A stretch of 64,000 nucleotides of DNA from JBDSGC01 sp046594105 (GTDB lineage Bacteria > Acidobacteriota > Thermoanaerobaculia > Gp7-AA8): positions 4,793-68,792 of the forward strand of contig JBKJQB010000248.1 of assembly GCA_046594105.1 (NCBI GenBank), read 5' to 3'. This document shows, piece by piece, positions 1 through 11,011 of the stretch. Position 1 is the first letter of the stretch. Every line of letters starts with the position of its first letter. The notes under the pieces are model-generated. The model saw only the letters and a program-made list of their open reading frames with translations. It was not told the origin of the DNA and searched no databases. The position numbers and the translations under genes are program-made.

Positions 1-3000
1 TGATTCGTTATGTGCTCACGCTCGACACGGATACGCGGCTCCCGCGCGACGCGGCGCGCACGCTCGTCGGCATCCTCTCTCACCCGCTGAACCGTCCGCA
101 CGTCGATCCGGTTCTGAGGCGTGTCACGGAGGGATATGGGATCCTCCAGCCGCGGGTCGCTGTGACCAGCACCAGCGCCGCGAGCTCGCTCTTTGCACGC
201 GTTTACTCGGGACACACAGGCGTCGACCCATATACGACGGCGGTCTCCGACGCGTACCAGGACTTGTTCGGCGAAGGGATCTCGACCGGCAAGGGACTCT
301 ACGACGTGGACGCATTCTCGCAGTCGCTCGAGGGACGGGTACCGGAGAACGCGCTCCTCTCGCACGACCTCTTCGAGGGGCTCTTCGCTCGAACGGCGCT
401 CGTCTCCGACGTCGAGGTCGTGGACGATTATCCGGCGAACGTCCTCGCGCACGCACGCCGCCAGAACCGCTGGGTGCGCGGCGACTGGCAGATCCTCCGC
501 TGGCTGTTTCCATGGGTGCCAACGCGACACGGCATGATTCGGAACGACCTTCCCGTGATCAGCCGCTGGAAGATTCTCGACAACCTGAGGCGGAGCCTAG
601 CCACCCCTTCGCTCCTGCTTCTCGTGCTCGCCGGCTGCACGTTCCTGCCAGGGCTTGCGTGGGTATGGGCGGGTGTCGCGGCAGCGATCGCCTCGATGCC
701 GCTGCTCTCGGCTCTGGCACGTCCACCAAAGGGATGGCACATGCGGAAGCCGGTACAAGTTCACGTCCACGGGGCTCTGGACGACATCGTGATGGCGGCG
801 GCGCAATCTGCCCTGGCGATCGTTCTTCTCCCCTTCCACGCATGGGAGACGCTTCACGCAATCGGCGTCACGCTCGTTCGCCTGGCGATCACACAGCGCA
901 GGCTCCTCGAATGGGAGACGGCTGCCTCGCAATCCGCGCGGGCGGCGCATCTGCTCGAGGGAGGGGTCCGGGGCTTCATGGGCGAGGTTGCCGCCGGACC
1001 GGTGGCAGCGTCCTCGCTCCTCCTGCTTACGTCATTGGCGCAGCCGACCGACCTCCCGGTCGCCGCCCCGTTCGCTCTCCTCTGGCTGATGGCCCCAGTC
1101 GTAGCCTACACGATGAGCCGGCCGACGCCGATCCTGGGTCGCGCTCTCGATCGTCTCGCGAGGGAGAGACTGCTCACAATTGCCGAACAGACCTGGCGCT
1201 ACTTCGACGAGTTCGTTACGCCTCGCGACAACGCGCTGCCTCCTGACAACTTCCAGGAGCACCCCGTGCCAGTGGTGGCCCACCGCACGTCGCCGACGAA
1301 CATCGGCATGTCTCTCCTGTCGACGCTCGCCGCACACGATCTCGGCTTCCTGGGCATCGACGCGCTCGCCGAGCGTATCGGCGCGACACTCGATACTGCC
1401 CTGAGTCTCGAAACGTGGGAGGGGCACCTGCTGAACTGGTACGACACGACGACACGCGAGCCGCTTCTGCCGCGCTACGTCTCGACCGTCGACAGCGGGA
1501 ACCTCTGCGCTTCGCTGATGACGCTCAGCGTCGGCCTCGATGAGCTGGCGGCCAGGCCCGGGGTCGAGGAAACGCTCGGCACGACGCTCTCCCGGCTCGC
1601 GACCCGGGCCCGAACATTCGCAGACGGGATGCGCTTCGCCCCGCTCTACGACCGCGAGCGGCAACTCTTTTCGATCGGATACCGGCTCGCCGATGTGGAC
1701 GGACCGGGGCGCCTCGACGTTTCCACCTACGACCTGCTTGCCTCCGAGGCGCGTCTCACGAGCTTTCTCGCAGTCGCGCGCGGGGAGGTGCCGCAAGCGC
1801 ATTGGTTCCGGCTCGGACGCCCAGTCGTCAGCGTGGACGGAGTGCCGACGCTTCTCTCCTGGAGCGCCACGATGTTCGAGTACCTCATGCCGCTACTGCT
1901 GATGCGCGACCGTCCCGATACGCTCCTCTCGGAGTCGTGCCGGCGGGCGGTTTCGCGGCAGATCGCGTTCGGCCGCACACGCGGCGTTCCCTGGGGGATC
2001 TCCGAGTCCGCGTACTCAGTGACCGACCGCGCAGGAACCTACCAGTACAAAGCGTTCGGCGTGCCGGGGCTCGGGCTGCAGCGACGGGTTGGCGACGAAC
2101 TCGTAGTTGCGCCGTATGCGACAGCGCTGGCCGCTCTGGTCAACCCGGAGGCTGCCATCCGCAACTTCGCGCGACTGACAGCGGCGGGCCTCGAGGGCGC
2201 CTACGGTTTCTGCGAATCGATCGACTACACGCGGCGACGGCGCGAACAGGAAGTGACCGATGAGCCTTTCGAGGACGAGCGGAAGCAACCGGGCGTCCTG
2301 GTAAAGGCCTACTTCGCCCATCACCAGGGGATGACGCTGGTCGCGCTCGCGAACGTACTCCTTGGGGACATCATGGTGGAGCGGTTCCACGCCGATCCGC
2401 GCGTGAAGGCGACCGAATTGCTCCTCGAGGAGCGCATCCCGCGCGAGGCGCCCATCGTCGAGCCCCGTCCCGCCGAGCAGGCACGCCTCACCTCCCCCGT
2501 ACTGGCTGAGGCGACGCGTCGGTTCCGGTCGCCCCACACGCCCTTCCCAAGGTCGACCATTCTCTCGAATGGTTCCTACGTCTCGATCGTCACCCATGCT
2601 GGGGGCGGCGCGAGCTTCTGGAAAGGGCGGAGCGTTACCCGCTGGCGCGAGGACCGAACCCGCGACTACGGCAGCCAATTCATCTACCTGCGGGACGTGC
2701 GGAACGGGGCCGTCTGGTCGGCGGGCTACCAGCCCATCTGCAATGACCCGGAGTCGTACTCAGTCGCGTTCCACCTCGAGAAGGCGGTCTTCCGCCGGCT
2801 CGACGACGAGATCGAGACGCGGCTCGAGATCGCTGTCTCGCCCGAGGACGACGTCGAGGTGCGCCGCCTCACGCTCACGAACCGGGGTGACCGGGTACGA
2901 GCGATCGAAGTCACCAGTTACGTCGAGCTTGTGCTCGGCGGCCTCATGGAGGACACCGCGCACCCCGCGTTCGGAAAGCTCTTCGTCGAGACCGAGTGGC

Positions 3001-6000
3001 TTCCGGAGGCTGCCGCGCTCCTGGCGCGCCGACGTCCGCGTGGCGAAGAGGACCCGCCGTTCCATGCGTTCCACACCCTATCGCTAGAGAGATTGCCGCA
3101 GGCGGCGATCGAGCGGGAGACAGATCGGGCGCGCTTCCTCGGCCGGGGCCGCTCACCGGAGTCTCCGCGAGCAATGGACGGACGAGCGCTGAGCGGCACG
3201 ACCGGGGCAGTCCTCGATCCCGTCTTCAGCCTGCGGACGCGCCTGCGACTTCCTCCCGGCGGCGTCGCGCGCCTCTCCTTTGCGACCGGCGCGGCGGCAG
3301 ACGTCGATACGGCCCGCCAACTCGCACACAAGTACCACGACCCGGGCGCGGCGGGGCGCGCGTTTGCGCTCGCCTTCACCAACTCGCAGGTCTCGCTTCG
3401 TCACCTCGGGGTCTCCGCGGCGGAAGCGCAGCTCTTCGAGCGCCTTGCATCCCGTGTCTTCGGCGCCGACGCGTCGATGCGAGCCCGCCCGGAGGTGATG
3501 GCGAGAAACACGCTCGGACAGTCCGGCCTGTGGGGGCACGACATCTCGGGCGACCTTCCGATCGTCCTGGTGCGCGTGCTCGCGACGAACGATGTCTCGC
3601 TCGTCGTACAAGTCCTGAAGGCGCAGGCCTACTGGCGGCTCGAGGGGCTGAAGGCCGACATCGTCATCCTCAACGAGCACCCAGTGAGCTACCTCGACGC
3701 GATGCAGGCGCAACTCACGCAGCTCGTCGAAGCTGGTCCATGGGGAACACACCACGGGCAGTCAGGCGGCGTTTATCTCCTGCGCAGAGACGCGCTGACG
3801 GAGGCCGAGCGGATCCTCGTCCAGACCGTCGCGCGTGCCGTGCTGGCCGGGGACCGCGGCGATCTCGCAGAGCATCTCGAAAATCCCGAGGTCGAGGTGC
3901 CAGCCGAAGCCGCGCCCGCGCCTTCCACCGGTCCACCGCCCGTGGCCGCAAACGACGACACGCCGCCAGTGCCAGTGCCTCCGCTCGTGATGGAGAACGG
4001 CTTCGGAGGCTTCACCCTCGATGGCAAGGAGTATGTCGTCGTTCTCGAAGGGGGAAGGGAAACCCCGCTTCCCTGGTCCAACGTCATCGCGAACCCGCAC
4101 TTCGGCACACTCGTGACCGCGTCCGGCACCGCCGTGACATGGTCGCTGAACAGCAATGCGAACCGCCTGACGCCGTTCGCGAACGACCCGGTGACCGACC
4201 CGACCTCGGAGGCAATCGTTCTTCGCGATGATGAGGAGGGTGTGATCTGGGGTGCGACGCCCGCGGTCAACCGGCTTCGCCACGACGCCGACGGTGCGAG
4301 ATGGGGTGCGACGCCCGACGCAATCCAGCGCGGGCAACGTTTGCCACGATGGGTAGTGCGCCACGCCGCCGGGGTCACGCGTTTTCAGCATGCGGCCCTT
4401 GGCCTGGAGCAGGAGCTCGCGGTCTTCGTGGCGCGTGAGCGTGCGGTCAAACTTTCCCTGCTGACGTTGACCAATCAATCGGGACGCAGGCGGAGACTCT
4501 CCCTGTTCGCCTACAACGAGTGGGCGATGGGGCCGCCGCGTCCCAACGAGCATCTTTTCGTGGTGACGGAGCGGGACGAAAAGAGCGGCGCCGTTCTGGC
4601 AAGGAATCCCTACAACCAAGACTTTGCGGGGCGAGTGGCCTTTTCGGCCTCGAGCGTCATCCCTACATCGTCCACGGCCGACCGCACGGAGGTCTTAGGA
4701 CGGAATGGCGCTCTGCACCGTGCCGCCGCCTTCCTGCGACCCGAGCTCTCCGGCCGTTTCGGCGCTGGCCTCGATCCGTGCGCTGCGCTGAAAATCGCCG
4801 TCGATCTCGAGCCAGGCGGGACGGCGCGGGTTGTGTTTCTGCTCGGAGAAGGCGCCAGCGCCGAGGAGGCGCGCGAGTTGATCGAGCTCTACGCTGACCC
4901 TGATGCAGCGGCAGCCGAGCTCCGCGCCGTCGAGGCTTCATGGGAGTCGATCCTGGGCGCCGTCACCGTGAAGACACCGGACGACTCGTTCGACATCCTG
5001 GTGAACCGCTGGCTCGTTTACCAGGTCCTCGCCGGTCGCATGTGGGGCCGTACCGGCTACTACCAGTCGAGCGGTGCCTTCGGCTTCCGGGACCAGCTGC
5101 AGGACGCGATGGCGTTGACGTTCGCCCGGCCCGACCTCGTGCGCGAGCACCTGCTCCGCGCGGGCTCGCGCCAGTTCGTGGAGGGAGACGTCCAGCACTG
5201 GTGGCACCCGCCGAGCGGGCGGGGGACGCGGACGCATTGCTCCGACGACCTGCTGTTCCTGCCGTACGCGATCTCCGGCTACCTGCGGGCGACCGGCGAC
5301 GCGGGTGTCCTCGACGAGGTCCTGACGTTCCTCGAAGCGCCCCCCGTTCCTGAGGGCGATGCCGACGCCTATGGCCTCCCGGCTGTTTCTTCGCAATCCG
5401 CTCCGCTCTATGAACACGGCGTGCGCGCGATCGAGCGCGGACTCACGGCGGGCGTCCATGGCCTCCCGCTGATGGGGAGCTGTGACTGGAACGATGGGAT
5501 GAACCGTGTCGGGAACCTCGGAAAAGGGGAGAGCGTCTGGCTCGGCTTCTTCCTTCACCTCGTCCTCACGGAATACGCGCCTATCGCGGAAGCGCGTGGT
5601 GACTCCGACCGTGCCGCACGCTGGCGGAGCGAGGCAGAGCGAATCGCGGCGATGCTCGAGCTCTCATGGGACGGCTCGTGGTACCGCCGCGCCTACTTCG
5701 ACGACGGGTCACCGCTCGGCTCCTCGACGAACGTGGACGGACGCGTCGACTCGATTCCGCAGACCTGGGCGGTGATCTCGGGCGTCGCGCCTGCCGCCCG
5801 CGCCGAGCGCGCGATGGATGCCGTGCGCGCTCATCTCGTTCGCCGCGACCCACAGGTCGTCCTGCTCCTTTCGCCGCCCTTCGATCACGGCCCCGAAAAA
5901 CCGGGCTATATCAAAGGTTACGTTCCCGGCGTGCGGGAAAATGGTGGCCAGTACACACACGCGGCACAGTGGTTCGTCCTCGCCGTGGCCCGCCTCGGAC

Positions 6001-6524
6001 ACGGCGATGAAGCCGTCGAGCTCTTTCACATGCTCAACCCGATCAACCACACGCGGACGGCGCGCGAGGTCGAGCGCTATCAGACCGAGCCCTACGTTCT
6101 GGCCGGCGACGTCTATGCCCACCCGCAACACGAGGGGCGCGGAGGATGGACCTGGTATACCGGCTCAGCCGGATGGATGTACCGCGTCGGCCTCGAGGAG
6201 ATCCTCGGCGTGAGGCGGCACGGAGCAACACTGTCGGTTCGTCCCTGCGTGCCGACGACCTGGCCCCGCTTCGAGGTCACTCTGCGCCTTGGGGAACAGA
6301 CGCTCTACGTGATCGAAGTGGAGAATCCGGAACGGCGCACGACGGGCGTTGCAACAGCGGAGCTCGACGGGACGACGGTGCCTCCCGAGGGGATTCCGTT
6401 CGTGGACGACGGCCGAAGGCATAACGTGCACGTCGTGATGGGCGCGCCGCGAGACGAGCACGGCCCAGACTCTTCGACGCGCCGTGCGGGCGCCGCAGCG
6501 TCGGTGTTGTCGGGTAATCGATGA
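1..6524 (+). CDS. Cyclic beta-1,2-glucan synthase-like protein (NdvB/GH94 family), 5' end cut by the window
   Basis: The reading frame is open from base 3, so the true start lies before the window; about 2,170 residues are visible, against roughly 2,800 for NdvB-type synthases. The first part is the end of a membrane glycosyltransferase domain (GT84-like): a TLDTDT segment near the first bases and a QxxRW-type motif ([11 protein letters not shown]) near 450-485, followed by hydrophobic segments. A glycoamylase-like middle domain spans roughly 1170-2450. The C-terminal GH94 part runs from about 3990, and its general-acid motif CDWNDGMN lies near 5480-5505. The family makes cyclic or linear beta-1,2-glucans at the inner membrane for export to the periplasm. 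The family is clear; the exact product is inferred. A tRNA follows. Confidence 0.88.
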   Translation, partial: IRYVLTLDTDTRLPRDAARTLVGILSHPLNRPHVDPVLRRVTEGYGILQPRVAVTSTSAASSLFARVYSGHTGVDPYTTAVSDAYQDLFGEGISTGKGLYDVDAFSQSLEGRVPENALLSHDLFEGLFARTALVSDVEVVDDYPANVLAHARRQNRWVRGDWQILRWLFPWVPTRHGMIRNDLPVISRWKILDNLRRSLATPSLLLLVLAGCTFLPGLAWVWAGVAAAIASMPLLSALARPPKGWHMRKPVQVHVHGALDDIVMAAAQSALAIVLLPFHAWETLHAIGVTLVRLAITQRRLLEWETAASQSARAAHLLEGGVRGFMGEVAAGPVAASSLLLLTSLAQPTDLPVAAPFALLWLMAPVVAYTMSRPTPILGRALDRLARERLLTIAEQTWRYFDEFVTPRDNALPPDNFQEHPVPVVAHRTSPTNIGMSLLSTLAAHDLGFLGIDALAERIGATLDTALSLETWEGHLLNWYDTTTREPLLPRYVSTVDSGNLCASLMTLSVGLDELAARPGVEETLGTTLSRLATRARTFADGMRFAPLYDRERQLFSIGYRLADVDGPGRLDVSTYDLLASEARLTSFLAVARGEVPQAHWFRLGRPVVSVDGVPTLLSWSATMFEYLMPLLLMRDRPDTLLSESCRRAVSRQIAFGRTRGVPWGISESAYSVTDRAGTYQYKAFGVPGLGLQRRVGDELVVAPYATALAALVNPEAAIRNFARLTAAGLEGAYGFCESIDYTRRRREQEVTDEPFEDERKQPGVLVKAYFAHHQGMTLVALANVLLGDIMVERFHADPRVKATELLLEERIPREAPIVEPRPAEQARLTSPVLAEATRRFRSPHTPFPRSTILSNGSYVSIVTHAGGGASFWKGRSVTRWREDRTRDYGSQFIYLRDVRNGAVWSAGYQPICNDPESYSVAFHLEKAVFRRLDDEIETRLEIAVSPEDDVEVRRLTLTNRGDRVRAIEVTSYVELVLGGLMEDTAHPAFGKLFVETEWLPEAAALLARRRPRGEEDPPFHAFHTLSLERLPQAAIERETDRARFLGRGRSPESPRAMDGRALSGTTGAVLDPVFSLRTRLRLPPGGVARLSFATGAAADVDTARQLAHKYHDPGAAGRAFALAFTNSQVSLRHLGVSAAEAQLFERLASRVFGADASMRARPEVMARNTLGQSGLWGHDISGDLPIVLVRVLATNDVSLVVQVLKAQAYWRLEGLKADIVILNEHPVSYLDAMQAQLTQLVEAGPWGTHHGQSGGVYLLRRDALTEAERILVQTVARAVLAGDRGDLAEHLENPEVEVPAEAAPAPSTGPPPVAANDDTPPVPVPPLVMENGFGGFTLDGKEYVVVLEGGRETPLPWSNVIANPHFGTLVTASGTAVTWSLNSNANRLTPFANDPVTDPTSEAIVLRDDEEGVIWGATPAVNRLRHDADGARWGATPDAIQRGQRLPRWVVRHAAGVTRFQHAALGLEQELAVFVARERAVKLSLLTLTNQSGRRRRLSLFAYNEWAMGPPRPNEHLFVVTERDEKSGAVLARNPYNQDFAGRVAFSASSVIPTSSTADRTEVLGRNGALHRAAAFLRPELSGRFGAGLDPCAALKIAVDLEPGGTARVVFLLGEGASAEEARELIELYADPDAAAAELRAVEASWESILGAVTVKTPDDSFDILVNRWLVYQVLAGRMWGRTGYYQSSGAFGFRDQLQDAMALTFARPDLVREHLLRAGSRQFVEGDVQHWWHPPSGRGTRTHCSDDLLFLPYAISGYLRATGDAGVLDEVLTFLEAPPVPEGDADAYGLPAVSSQSAPLYEHGVRAIERGLTAGVHGLPLMGSCDWNDGMNRVGNLGKGESVWLGFFLHLVLTEYAPIAEARGDSDRAARWRSEAERIAAMLELSWDGSWYRRAYFDDGSPLGSSTNVDGRVDSIPQTWAVISGVAPAARAERAMDAVRAHLVRRDPQVVLLLSPPFDHGPEKPGYIKGYVPGVRENGGQYTHAAQWFVLAVARLGHGDEAVELFHMLNPINHTRTAREVERYQTEPYVLAGDVYAHPQHEGRGGWTWYTGSAGWMYRVGLEEILGVRRHGATLSVRPCVPTTWPRFEVTLRLGEQTLYVIEVENPERRTTGVATAELDGTTVPPEGIPFVDDGRRHNVHVVMGAPRDEHGPDSSTRRAGAAASVLSGNR

Positions 6525-6582
6525 GACAATGTCGCCCGTGGCGGCGGTTACAGAGCGAATTGACGTCCGACTGCGCCCTCAT

Positions 6583-6609
6583 TTGATCGGTGCCCGCTGC
6601 ATGTACAAT
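6583..6609 (+). promoter_or_regulatory. Possible sigma70-type promoter for the tRNA-Ser gene
   Basis: A TTGATC box (6583-6588) and a TACAAT box (6604-6609) lie about 80 bases before the tRNA. The spacer is 15 bases, shorter than the usual 17, so this is tentative. Confidence 0.3.
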
Positions 6610-6685
6610 GTCGCCTCCGCAGCGGGAATGGAAGCAGTTGATTCTCCCTTCTGCAGTCGGAATTTGGTCATCGTTGCAGAGCCAC

Positions 6686-6777
6686 GGAGAGATGGGTGAG
6701 TGGCTTAAACCAACGGTTTGCTAAACCGTCGTACTGGGAAACCGGTACCGAGGGTTCGAATCCCTCTCTCTCCGCCA
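6686..6777 (+). tRNA. tRNA-Ser (anticodon GCU)
   Basis: The acceptor arms GGAGAGA (6686-6692) and TCTCTCC (6767-6773) pair fully. The anticodon stem ACGGT/ACCGT (6713-6717, 6725-6729) encloses a TTGCTAA loop with anticodon GCT at 6720-6722. A long variable arm follows, as expected for a class II serine tRNA. The T-arm contains GGTTCGAATCC, and the CCA end is encoded (6775-6777). It reads AGC/AGU serine codons. Confidence 0.97.
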
Positions 6778-6832
6778 CGATTTGCTGCCCGAGGTCGCGA
6801 AGCAGGAACGGCGACCGCCGGGCTCACCGGCA

Positions 6833-8332
6833 CTACTTTCCGTCGTCCGCGACTTCCACCCGATCGAGGGCTTCGGTGGCCGGTCCATTCAGTACCTTTC
6901 CTTCCGTGCTGAATCGCGAGCCGTGGCAGGGGCAGTCCCAACTCCGTTCGGATGCGTTCCAGGCGACATCGCATCCCAAGTGTGTGCAGGCAGGAGCGAG
7001 CGCGTGAAGGTGGCCCGCCTCGTCGCGAGCGACCGCCAACTTCCGCCCCTCGACGCTGACGATTTTTCCCTCTCCTGATTTCACGTCGAACAAGTGCCTG
7101 GTCTCCACGTTGAGACGGAGCTTGTCGCGGACGATCTCCTTTGGGAAGTCGACATTCTCCAGGACGAGATCCTTCGACATGGCCAGGCGGGACGGATTGA
7201 AAATCTTCGCAGCTTCAGTCGAGAGTTCGCTCTGCGCGCCGGTGATCAGGTCGGCCACCAGCATGGCCCCATAGGTACCGAAGGTCATGCCCTGTCCGGC
7301 GAAGCCAGTGGCAATGTAGACGTTGGACTTTCCCGCCTGCAGACCGATGAACGGGAGCCCGTCGGACGATTCAATGATCTGACCGGACCAGCGATACGCA
7401 GGCTCCATCCCGGGAACACGAGTATCCATCCAGCTCTGGAGCCGCTCCGGGCATTCTGTCGTTTCCGATTCCTGGCCGACCTTGTGATCCTCCCCTCCCA
7501 CGATCACGAACTCGTCCTGCCAGCGGATGTAGTGATAGGGATCTTCGGTATCCCAGAAGAGGCCATCGGGCTGCTGGCCCTTCCATGGCGCCGCCAGCGC
7601 GTAAGAACGATACGCCGCGATCTTGAGACCGGTGGCGAAGACATCGTTCAGCGGAGAGTTGGTGGCCACGAAGACGGAACCGGCCGTCATCCGTCCGGCG
7701 CTCGTTTCGATCGTACACGGCTGGCCATCCTCCACCGCGTTGACGTGGACGCCGAGAAACAATCCGTCCCTGAGCGAGTCGGCAAGACCCTCGGCGTACG
7801 CCACCGGATGAAACTGCGCCTGATTCTCGTAACGGACCGCCCCGCGCGTGGCGAAGGGTAGTGGCACCTCGGCGACGAAAGCCGCTGCCACTCCTGCCTC
7901 TTTCGCGGCGGAAGCCTCGCTTTTCAATTGCGCCACCTGTCCGCGCTGCTCGGTGAAGAGGTAGCCGGGCAACCGGCGGAATCCGCAATCGATCGAGCGG
8001 CTTCGCACCTGGGCCTCAATCCCCGCCATCGCCGCCTGCAGGGCTTTCGCAATGACCTTCGCATGATCGAGGCCGAAACGACGCTTCAATGAATGGTACC
8101 GAGCATCGATGGCCTCGGTGATGTGCGCGGTGGTGTGGCCGGTTTCGCCGGCGGCCACTCCGCGATCCTCCAGAACGGCCACGCTACGGCCGCGTTCTCG
8201 GAGGAGGGTTGCCGCCGTCAGGCCGGTGATTCCAGCACCGATGATGGCGACATCGACGTGCATCCCGTCGATGGGGCGTTTGGTTGGCGTCGCGGGATGA
8301 GGCTTCCAGAGGGGGATTGAAGGGTTGATCAC
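6833..8332 (-). CDS. FAD-dependent oxidoreductase with C-terminal Rieske [2Fe-2S] domain
   Basis: The protein has about 499 residues. The N-terminal half is a DAO/glycine-oxidase-type FAD fold with the dinucleotide motif GAGITGLTAATLL. The last 90 or so residues form a Rieske domain with ligand boxes CTHLGC and CPCHGS. This arrangement is known from the YhfW-like oxidoreductases, whose substrates are undefined. The frame extends to a GTG at 8368, but the GTG at 8332 has an AAGGA just upstream and gives the usual short lead-in (INPSIPLW) before the FAD motif, so I chose it. The gene is convergent with the tRNA and divergent from the KGG gene. The domains are certain; the reaction is not. Confidence 0.85.
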   Translation of the reverse strand: MINPSIPLWKPHPATPTKRPIDGMHVDVAIIGAGITGLTAATLLRERGRSVAVLEDRGVAAGETGHTTAHITEAIDARYHSLKRRFGLDHAKVIAKALQAAMAGIEAQVRSRSIDCGFRRLPGYLFTEQRGQVAQLKSEASAAKEAGVAAAFVAEVPLPFATRGAVRYENQAQFHPVAYAEGLADSLRDGLFLGVHVNAVEDGQPCTIETSAGRMTAGSVFVATNSPLNDVFATGLKIAAYRSYALAAPWKGQQPDGLFWDTEDPYHYIRWQDEFVIVGGEDHKVGQESETTECPERLQSWMDTRVPGMEPAYRWSGQIIESSDGLPFIGLQAGKSNVYIATGFAGQGMTFGTYGAMLVADLITGAQSELSTEAAKIFNPSRLAMSKDLVLENVDFPKEIVRDKLRLNVETRHLFDVKSGEGKIVSVEGRKLAVARDEAGHLHALAPACTHLGCDVAWNASERSWDCPCHGSRFSTEGKVLNGPATEALDRVEVADDGK

Positions 8333-8501
8333 GTTTCCTTCGCTGAGCAAGAAGTGTGCTGATGTCACCCCGGGAGTACGAACTCAGAAGCTCTGAACTT
8401 GCGGGCTCTACTGGCACACTTCGTGAAGCCGAATAACCTCGCATTCCAGTTGTCCACAGCACTTCTCGCAGCACCGATCTCGAACCCAAAAGGAGATACT
8501 C

Positions 8502-8921
8502 ATGGCGAATACAAGCAAACGCGGTTTTGCGTCGATGGACCCCTCCAAACAGAAAGAAATCGCCAGCAAGGGCGGACGGGCTGCTCACGCGAAGGGCACT
8601 GCCCACGAATTCACATCCGATGAAGCTCGCGTCGCCGGCCGGAAGGGCGGCGAGGCGGTGAGCCGCGATCGCGCGCACATGTCCGCGATCGGACGCGAGG
8701 GTGGTCACAGCCGCGGGCGGGTCCGGCAGAACCAGGATTCCGTGACCGGCAACGACTCCAGCGCCGAAAACAACGGTGAACGCCCAAGCTTCATCGGGCA
8801 GGAGCGCTCCAGCGACCGTGGACCTCTCGAAAGCGATCGTAATCCAGCGCGCAACGATCGGGATCGCACCGAGGGTTTGATCAATCGCGAGGACGCCACC
8901 CCCAATCGCGGTGCTCTCTAG
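8502..8921 (+). CDS. KGG-repeat general stress protein (YciG/GsiB-like)
   Basis: This is a small, hydrophilic, 139-residue protein. It opens with GFASMDPSKQKEIASKGG and carries three or more KGG/EGG-type motifs (SKGGRAAH, RKGGEAV, REGGHSRG) in its first 70 residues. This is the signature of the stress-induced KGG family (YciG, GsiB), thought to be hydrophilin-like. The tail is rich in Asn, Asp, Arg and Glu and looks disordered. An AAGGAG ribosome site lies 7-8 bases before the ATG. The neighbours suggest no pathway, and general or starvation stress control is only a family inference. Confidence 0.8.
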   Translation: MANTSKRGFASMDPSKQKEIASKGGRAAHAKGTAHEFTSDEARVAGRKGGEAVSRDRAHMSAIGREGGHSRGRVRQNQDSVTGNDSSAENNGERPSFIGQERSSDRGPLESDRNPARNDRDRTEGLINREDATPNRGAL

Positions 8922-9163
8922 AATGATCCCGTGAGGCGGCGGTGCCGCAGCGGGGCGGTTTGCGTCCGCCCCACTCACGGGATGTTCTTTCACCACCTTG
9001 AGCGAAGCCGGCGCACCCGGTCGACACGTCCGATCGATGGAACCCCTTCTGCTCCTCCCCCGATCCATCGATGTTTCTGAAACGGTCCCGAAGAGGAGTG
9101 TCCGGTGATGCCGCTGAGGAGCCTCGTAGTAGCATGCGCGCCGCAACGACGAAGGAGGCTGCT

Positions 9164-9871
9164 TTGAAGAATCTTTTTTGTGCATTTGCCCTGGTGGTAG
9201 TGGCAGCGTGTGCGCCGGCAAACCGTGACGCTGGCACGCAGTCGGAAGGCACCACGCAGGCAACCATGAGCACCGCCACCACGATGACCGAAGCCAGCGC
9301 AGCTCCTGCGGCGCCGGCCAAAGCGGAAGAGGAGAAGAAACCGATGACGGACTATCAGGACAAAGTGGCGGAACTGCACACCAGCGCCGGCGAGATCGAC
9401 CTTCGATTTTTCCCGGATGTGGCGCCGAAGCATGTGAAGAACTTTCTCGATCTGGCCGAAAAGGGCTTTTACAACGGGAGCAAGTTCCACCGCATCATCC
9501 CCGGCTTCATGATTCAGGGAGGCGACCCGAACACCATCTCGGGAGCTCCTGGCAGCTGGGGAACCGGCGGCTCGGGACAGCATGTCCAGGCCGAATTCAA
9601 CAGCATTCATCACGCGCGCGGCATCGTCTCCATGGCCCGGGCCCAGGACAACGACAGCGCCTCCTCTCAGTTCTTCATCGTGGTGGCGGACTCCGGATTC
9701 CTCGATCGCCAGTACTCGGTGTTCGGTCAGGTAACCAAAGGAATGGAGGTCGCGGACAAGATCGTCAACGCACCCAAGGGCGCGCAGGATCGTCCGACCT
9801 CGCCGGTGAGCATCGACAAGATCGTGGTCCGCGCCGCGCGGCCTGACGAAAAGGGACCAACGCCCAAGTGA
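9164..9871 (+). CDS. Cyclophilin-type peptidyl-prolyl isomerase, lipoprotein
   Basis: This is a cyclophilin domain protein of 235 residues with the active-site block FHRIIPGFMIQGGDP and the downstream Q-F-F-I segment (SSQFFIV). It catalyses cis-trans isomerisation of Xaa-Pro bonds. The start chosen is TTG at 9164: an AAGGAGG lies 5 bases before it, and it yields a short lipoprotein signal (MKNLFCAFALVVVAAC) with the lipidated Cys at about residue 16. The frame stays open to 9071, but the longer forms spoil the signal peptide. A linker rich in Thr, Ala and Glu follows the Cys, so the enzyme is probably membrane-anchored on the periplasmic side. Confidence 0.88.
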   Translation: MKNLFCAFALVVVAACAPANRDAGTQSEGTTQATMSTATTMTEASAAPAAPAKAEEEKKPMTDYQDKVAELHTSAGEIDLRFFPDVAPKHVKNFLDLAEKGFYNGSKFHRIIPGFMIQGGDPNTISGAPGSWGTGGSGQHVQAEFNSIHHARGIVSMARAQDNDSASSQFFIVVADSGFLDRQYSVFGQVTKGMEVADKIVNAPKGAQDRPTSPVSIDKIVVRAARPDEKGPTPK

Positions 9872-9955
9872 TGTTCTTCCAGCGTTTCTGAGTCGAGTGG
9901 TTTCGACCCCGGAATCGCGCCGAGAACCTCATCCCCGCGCGGGACAGCTGACCCT

Positions 9956-11011
9956 ATGAATGACGCCGCGCTCCCGCCCGAAGCCCGCGAGTTTCTGGCC
10001 CAGCATCTGGGAGAAGGCTGGACCGCCGTCCCGCTGCAGGGCGATGCCTCGGTGCGGCGATACTTCCGCATCACCCTGGCGGACGGCACCACCAGGATGC
10101 TGGCCTGGTACCCGCTCGAGGTCCGCGGGCAGCTGCGAAGGTTCCTGGACGCCTACGATGCGGTGTCCAAACATGCTTACGTCCCTCGGGTCCTTGAACA
10201 CGACGGGGGGGCCTCGCTCCAGCAGGACATCGGCAACCAGACGCTGTTCGATCTGCTGCACACCGACCGTGACGAGGGTGTGCGCTGGTACCGCAAAGCG
10301 ATCACCCTGCTGGTGTACTTTCAGCGCGCCGGCGACGTGGGCATCAACCCTCCCTTCACCGCGGACTTCTTCCGCGATGAGCTGGAAATGACCCGGGAGT
10401 TCTACGTCGAGAAGCTGATGGGCATTCCGCCATCCGAATCCCTGAAGCTGCAGCCTTCGCTGCAGAAACTGTCTCACAATGTATCGCGACATCCGTACGT
10501 TTTATGTCACCGTGATTATCATGGGCAGAATATCCACACCTTAAATGATAAGCTCTGGCTAATCGATTATCAGGACTTGAGAATGGGTCCTGATACCTAC
10601 GACCTGGCCTCGCTGCTGCGCGATCGGGGTGTGGCACCCCTGCTGGGAGACGAGACCGAGATCGAGCTGGTCGACTACTACGCGGAGTGGCGCTCCGTCG
10701 GCGTTCCCGGCCGAAGCCCGCTGCCTCACGGCGAGCGCCGATCCACCCGCCGGCGCTATTTCGAAACCCTGCTGCAACGCTCCATCAAGATCCTCGGAAC
10801 GTTTTCCAAGCAGCCGCTGGTGCGCGGCCGCATGTGGTACCTCGACTTCATCCCGCCCACCATCGACAGCATCCGGCGCTGCCTGGCCGAGTTGCAGGAC
10901 TACGCCGAGCTGTATTCGCTGCTTCCCATGAACTTCTCGATCGATGAGGCCCGTGAGCGAGCGGAAAGGATTTTTGATGGCGAAACACAAAATCACACTG
11001 CTGCCCGGTGA
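9956..11011 (+). CDS. APH-fold sugar kinase, AmgK-like (putative anomeric MurNAc/GlcNAc kinase)
   Basis: This is a phosphotransferase of 351 residues in the aminoglycoside-phosphotransferase superfamily. The catalytic block CHRDYHGQN and the metal block IDYQD are intact, and the following GPDTYDLASLLRD matches the AmgK type more than true aminoglycoside kinases. AmgK phosphorylates the anomeric position of cell-wall amino sugars for peptidoglycan recycling, normally with the nucleotidyltransferase MurU encoded alongside. No MurU is present here. Instead the 3' end overlaps the isocitrate dehydrogenase gene by 35 bases, suggesting translational coupling. The kinase fold is certain; the substrate is inferred. 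Confidence 0.72.
   Translation: MNDAALPPEAREFLAQHLGEGWTAVPLQGDASVRRYFRITLADGTTRMLAWYPLEVRGQLRRFLDAYDAVSKHAYVPRVLEHDGGASLQQDIGNQTLFDLLHTDRDEGVRWYRKAITLLVYFQRAGDVGINPPFTADFFRDELEMTREFYVEKLMGIPPSESLKLQPSLQKLSHNVSRHPYVLCHRDYHGQNIHTLNDKLWLIDYQDLRMGPDTYDLASLLRDRGVAPLLGDETEIELVDYYAEWRSVGVPGRSPLPHGERRSTRRRYFETLLQRSIKILGTFSKQPLVRGRMWYLDFIPPTIDSIRRCLAELQDYAELYSLLPMNFSIDEARERAERIFDGETQNHTAAR

Noticed and set aside
2996..4231. 411-codon alternative frame inside the NdvB-like gene
   Set aside because: Arg/Ala/Gly-rich shadow frame; the main frame has continuous family similarity.
6686..8332. tRNA-Ser as an integration site for a genomic island
   Set aside because: I see no integrase gene and no repeat of the tRNA 3' end downstream in the window.
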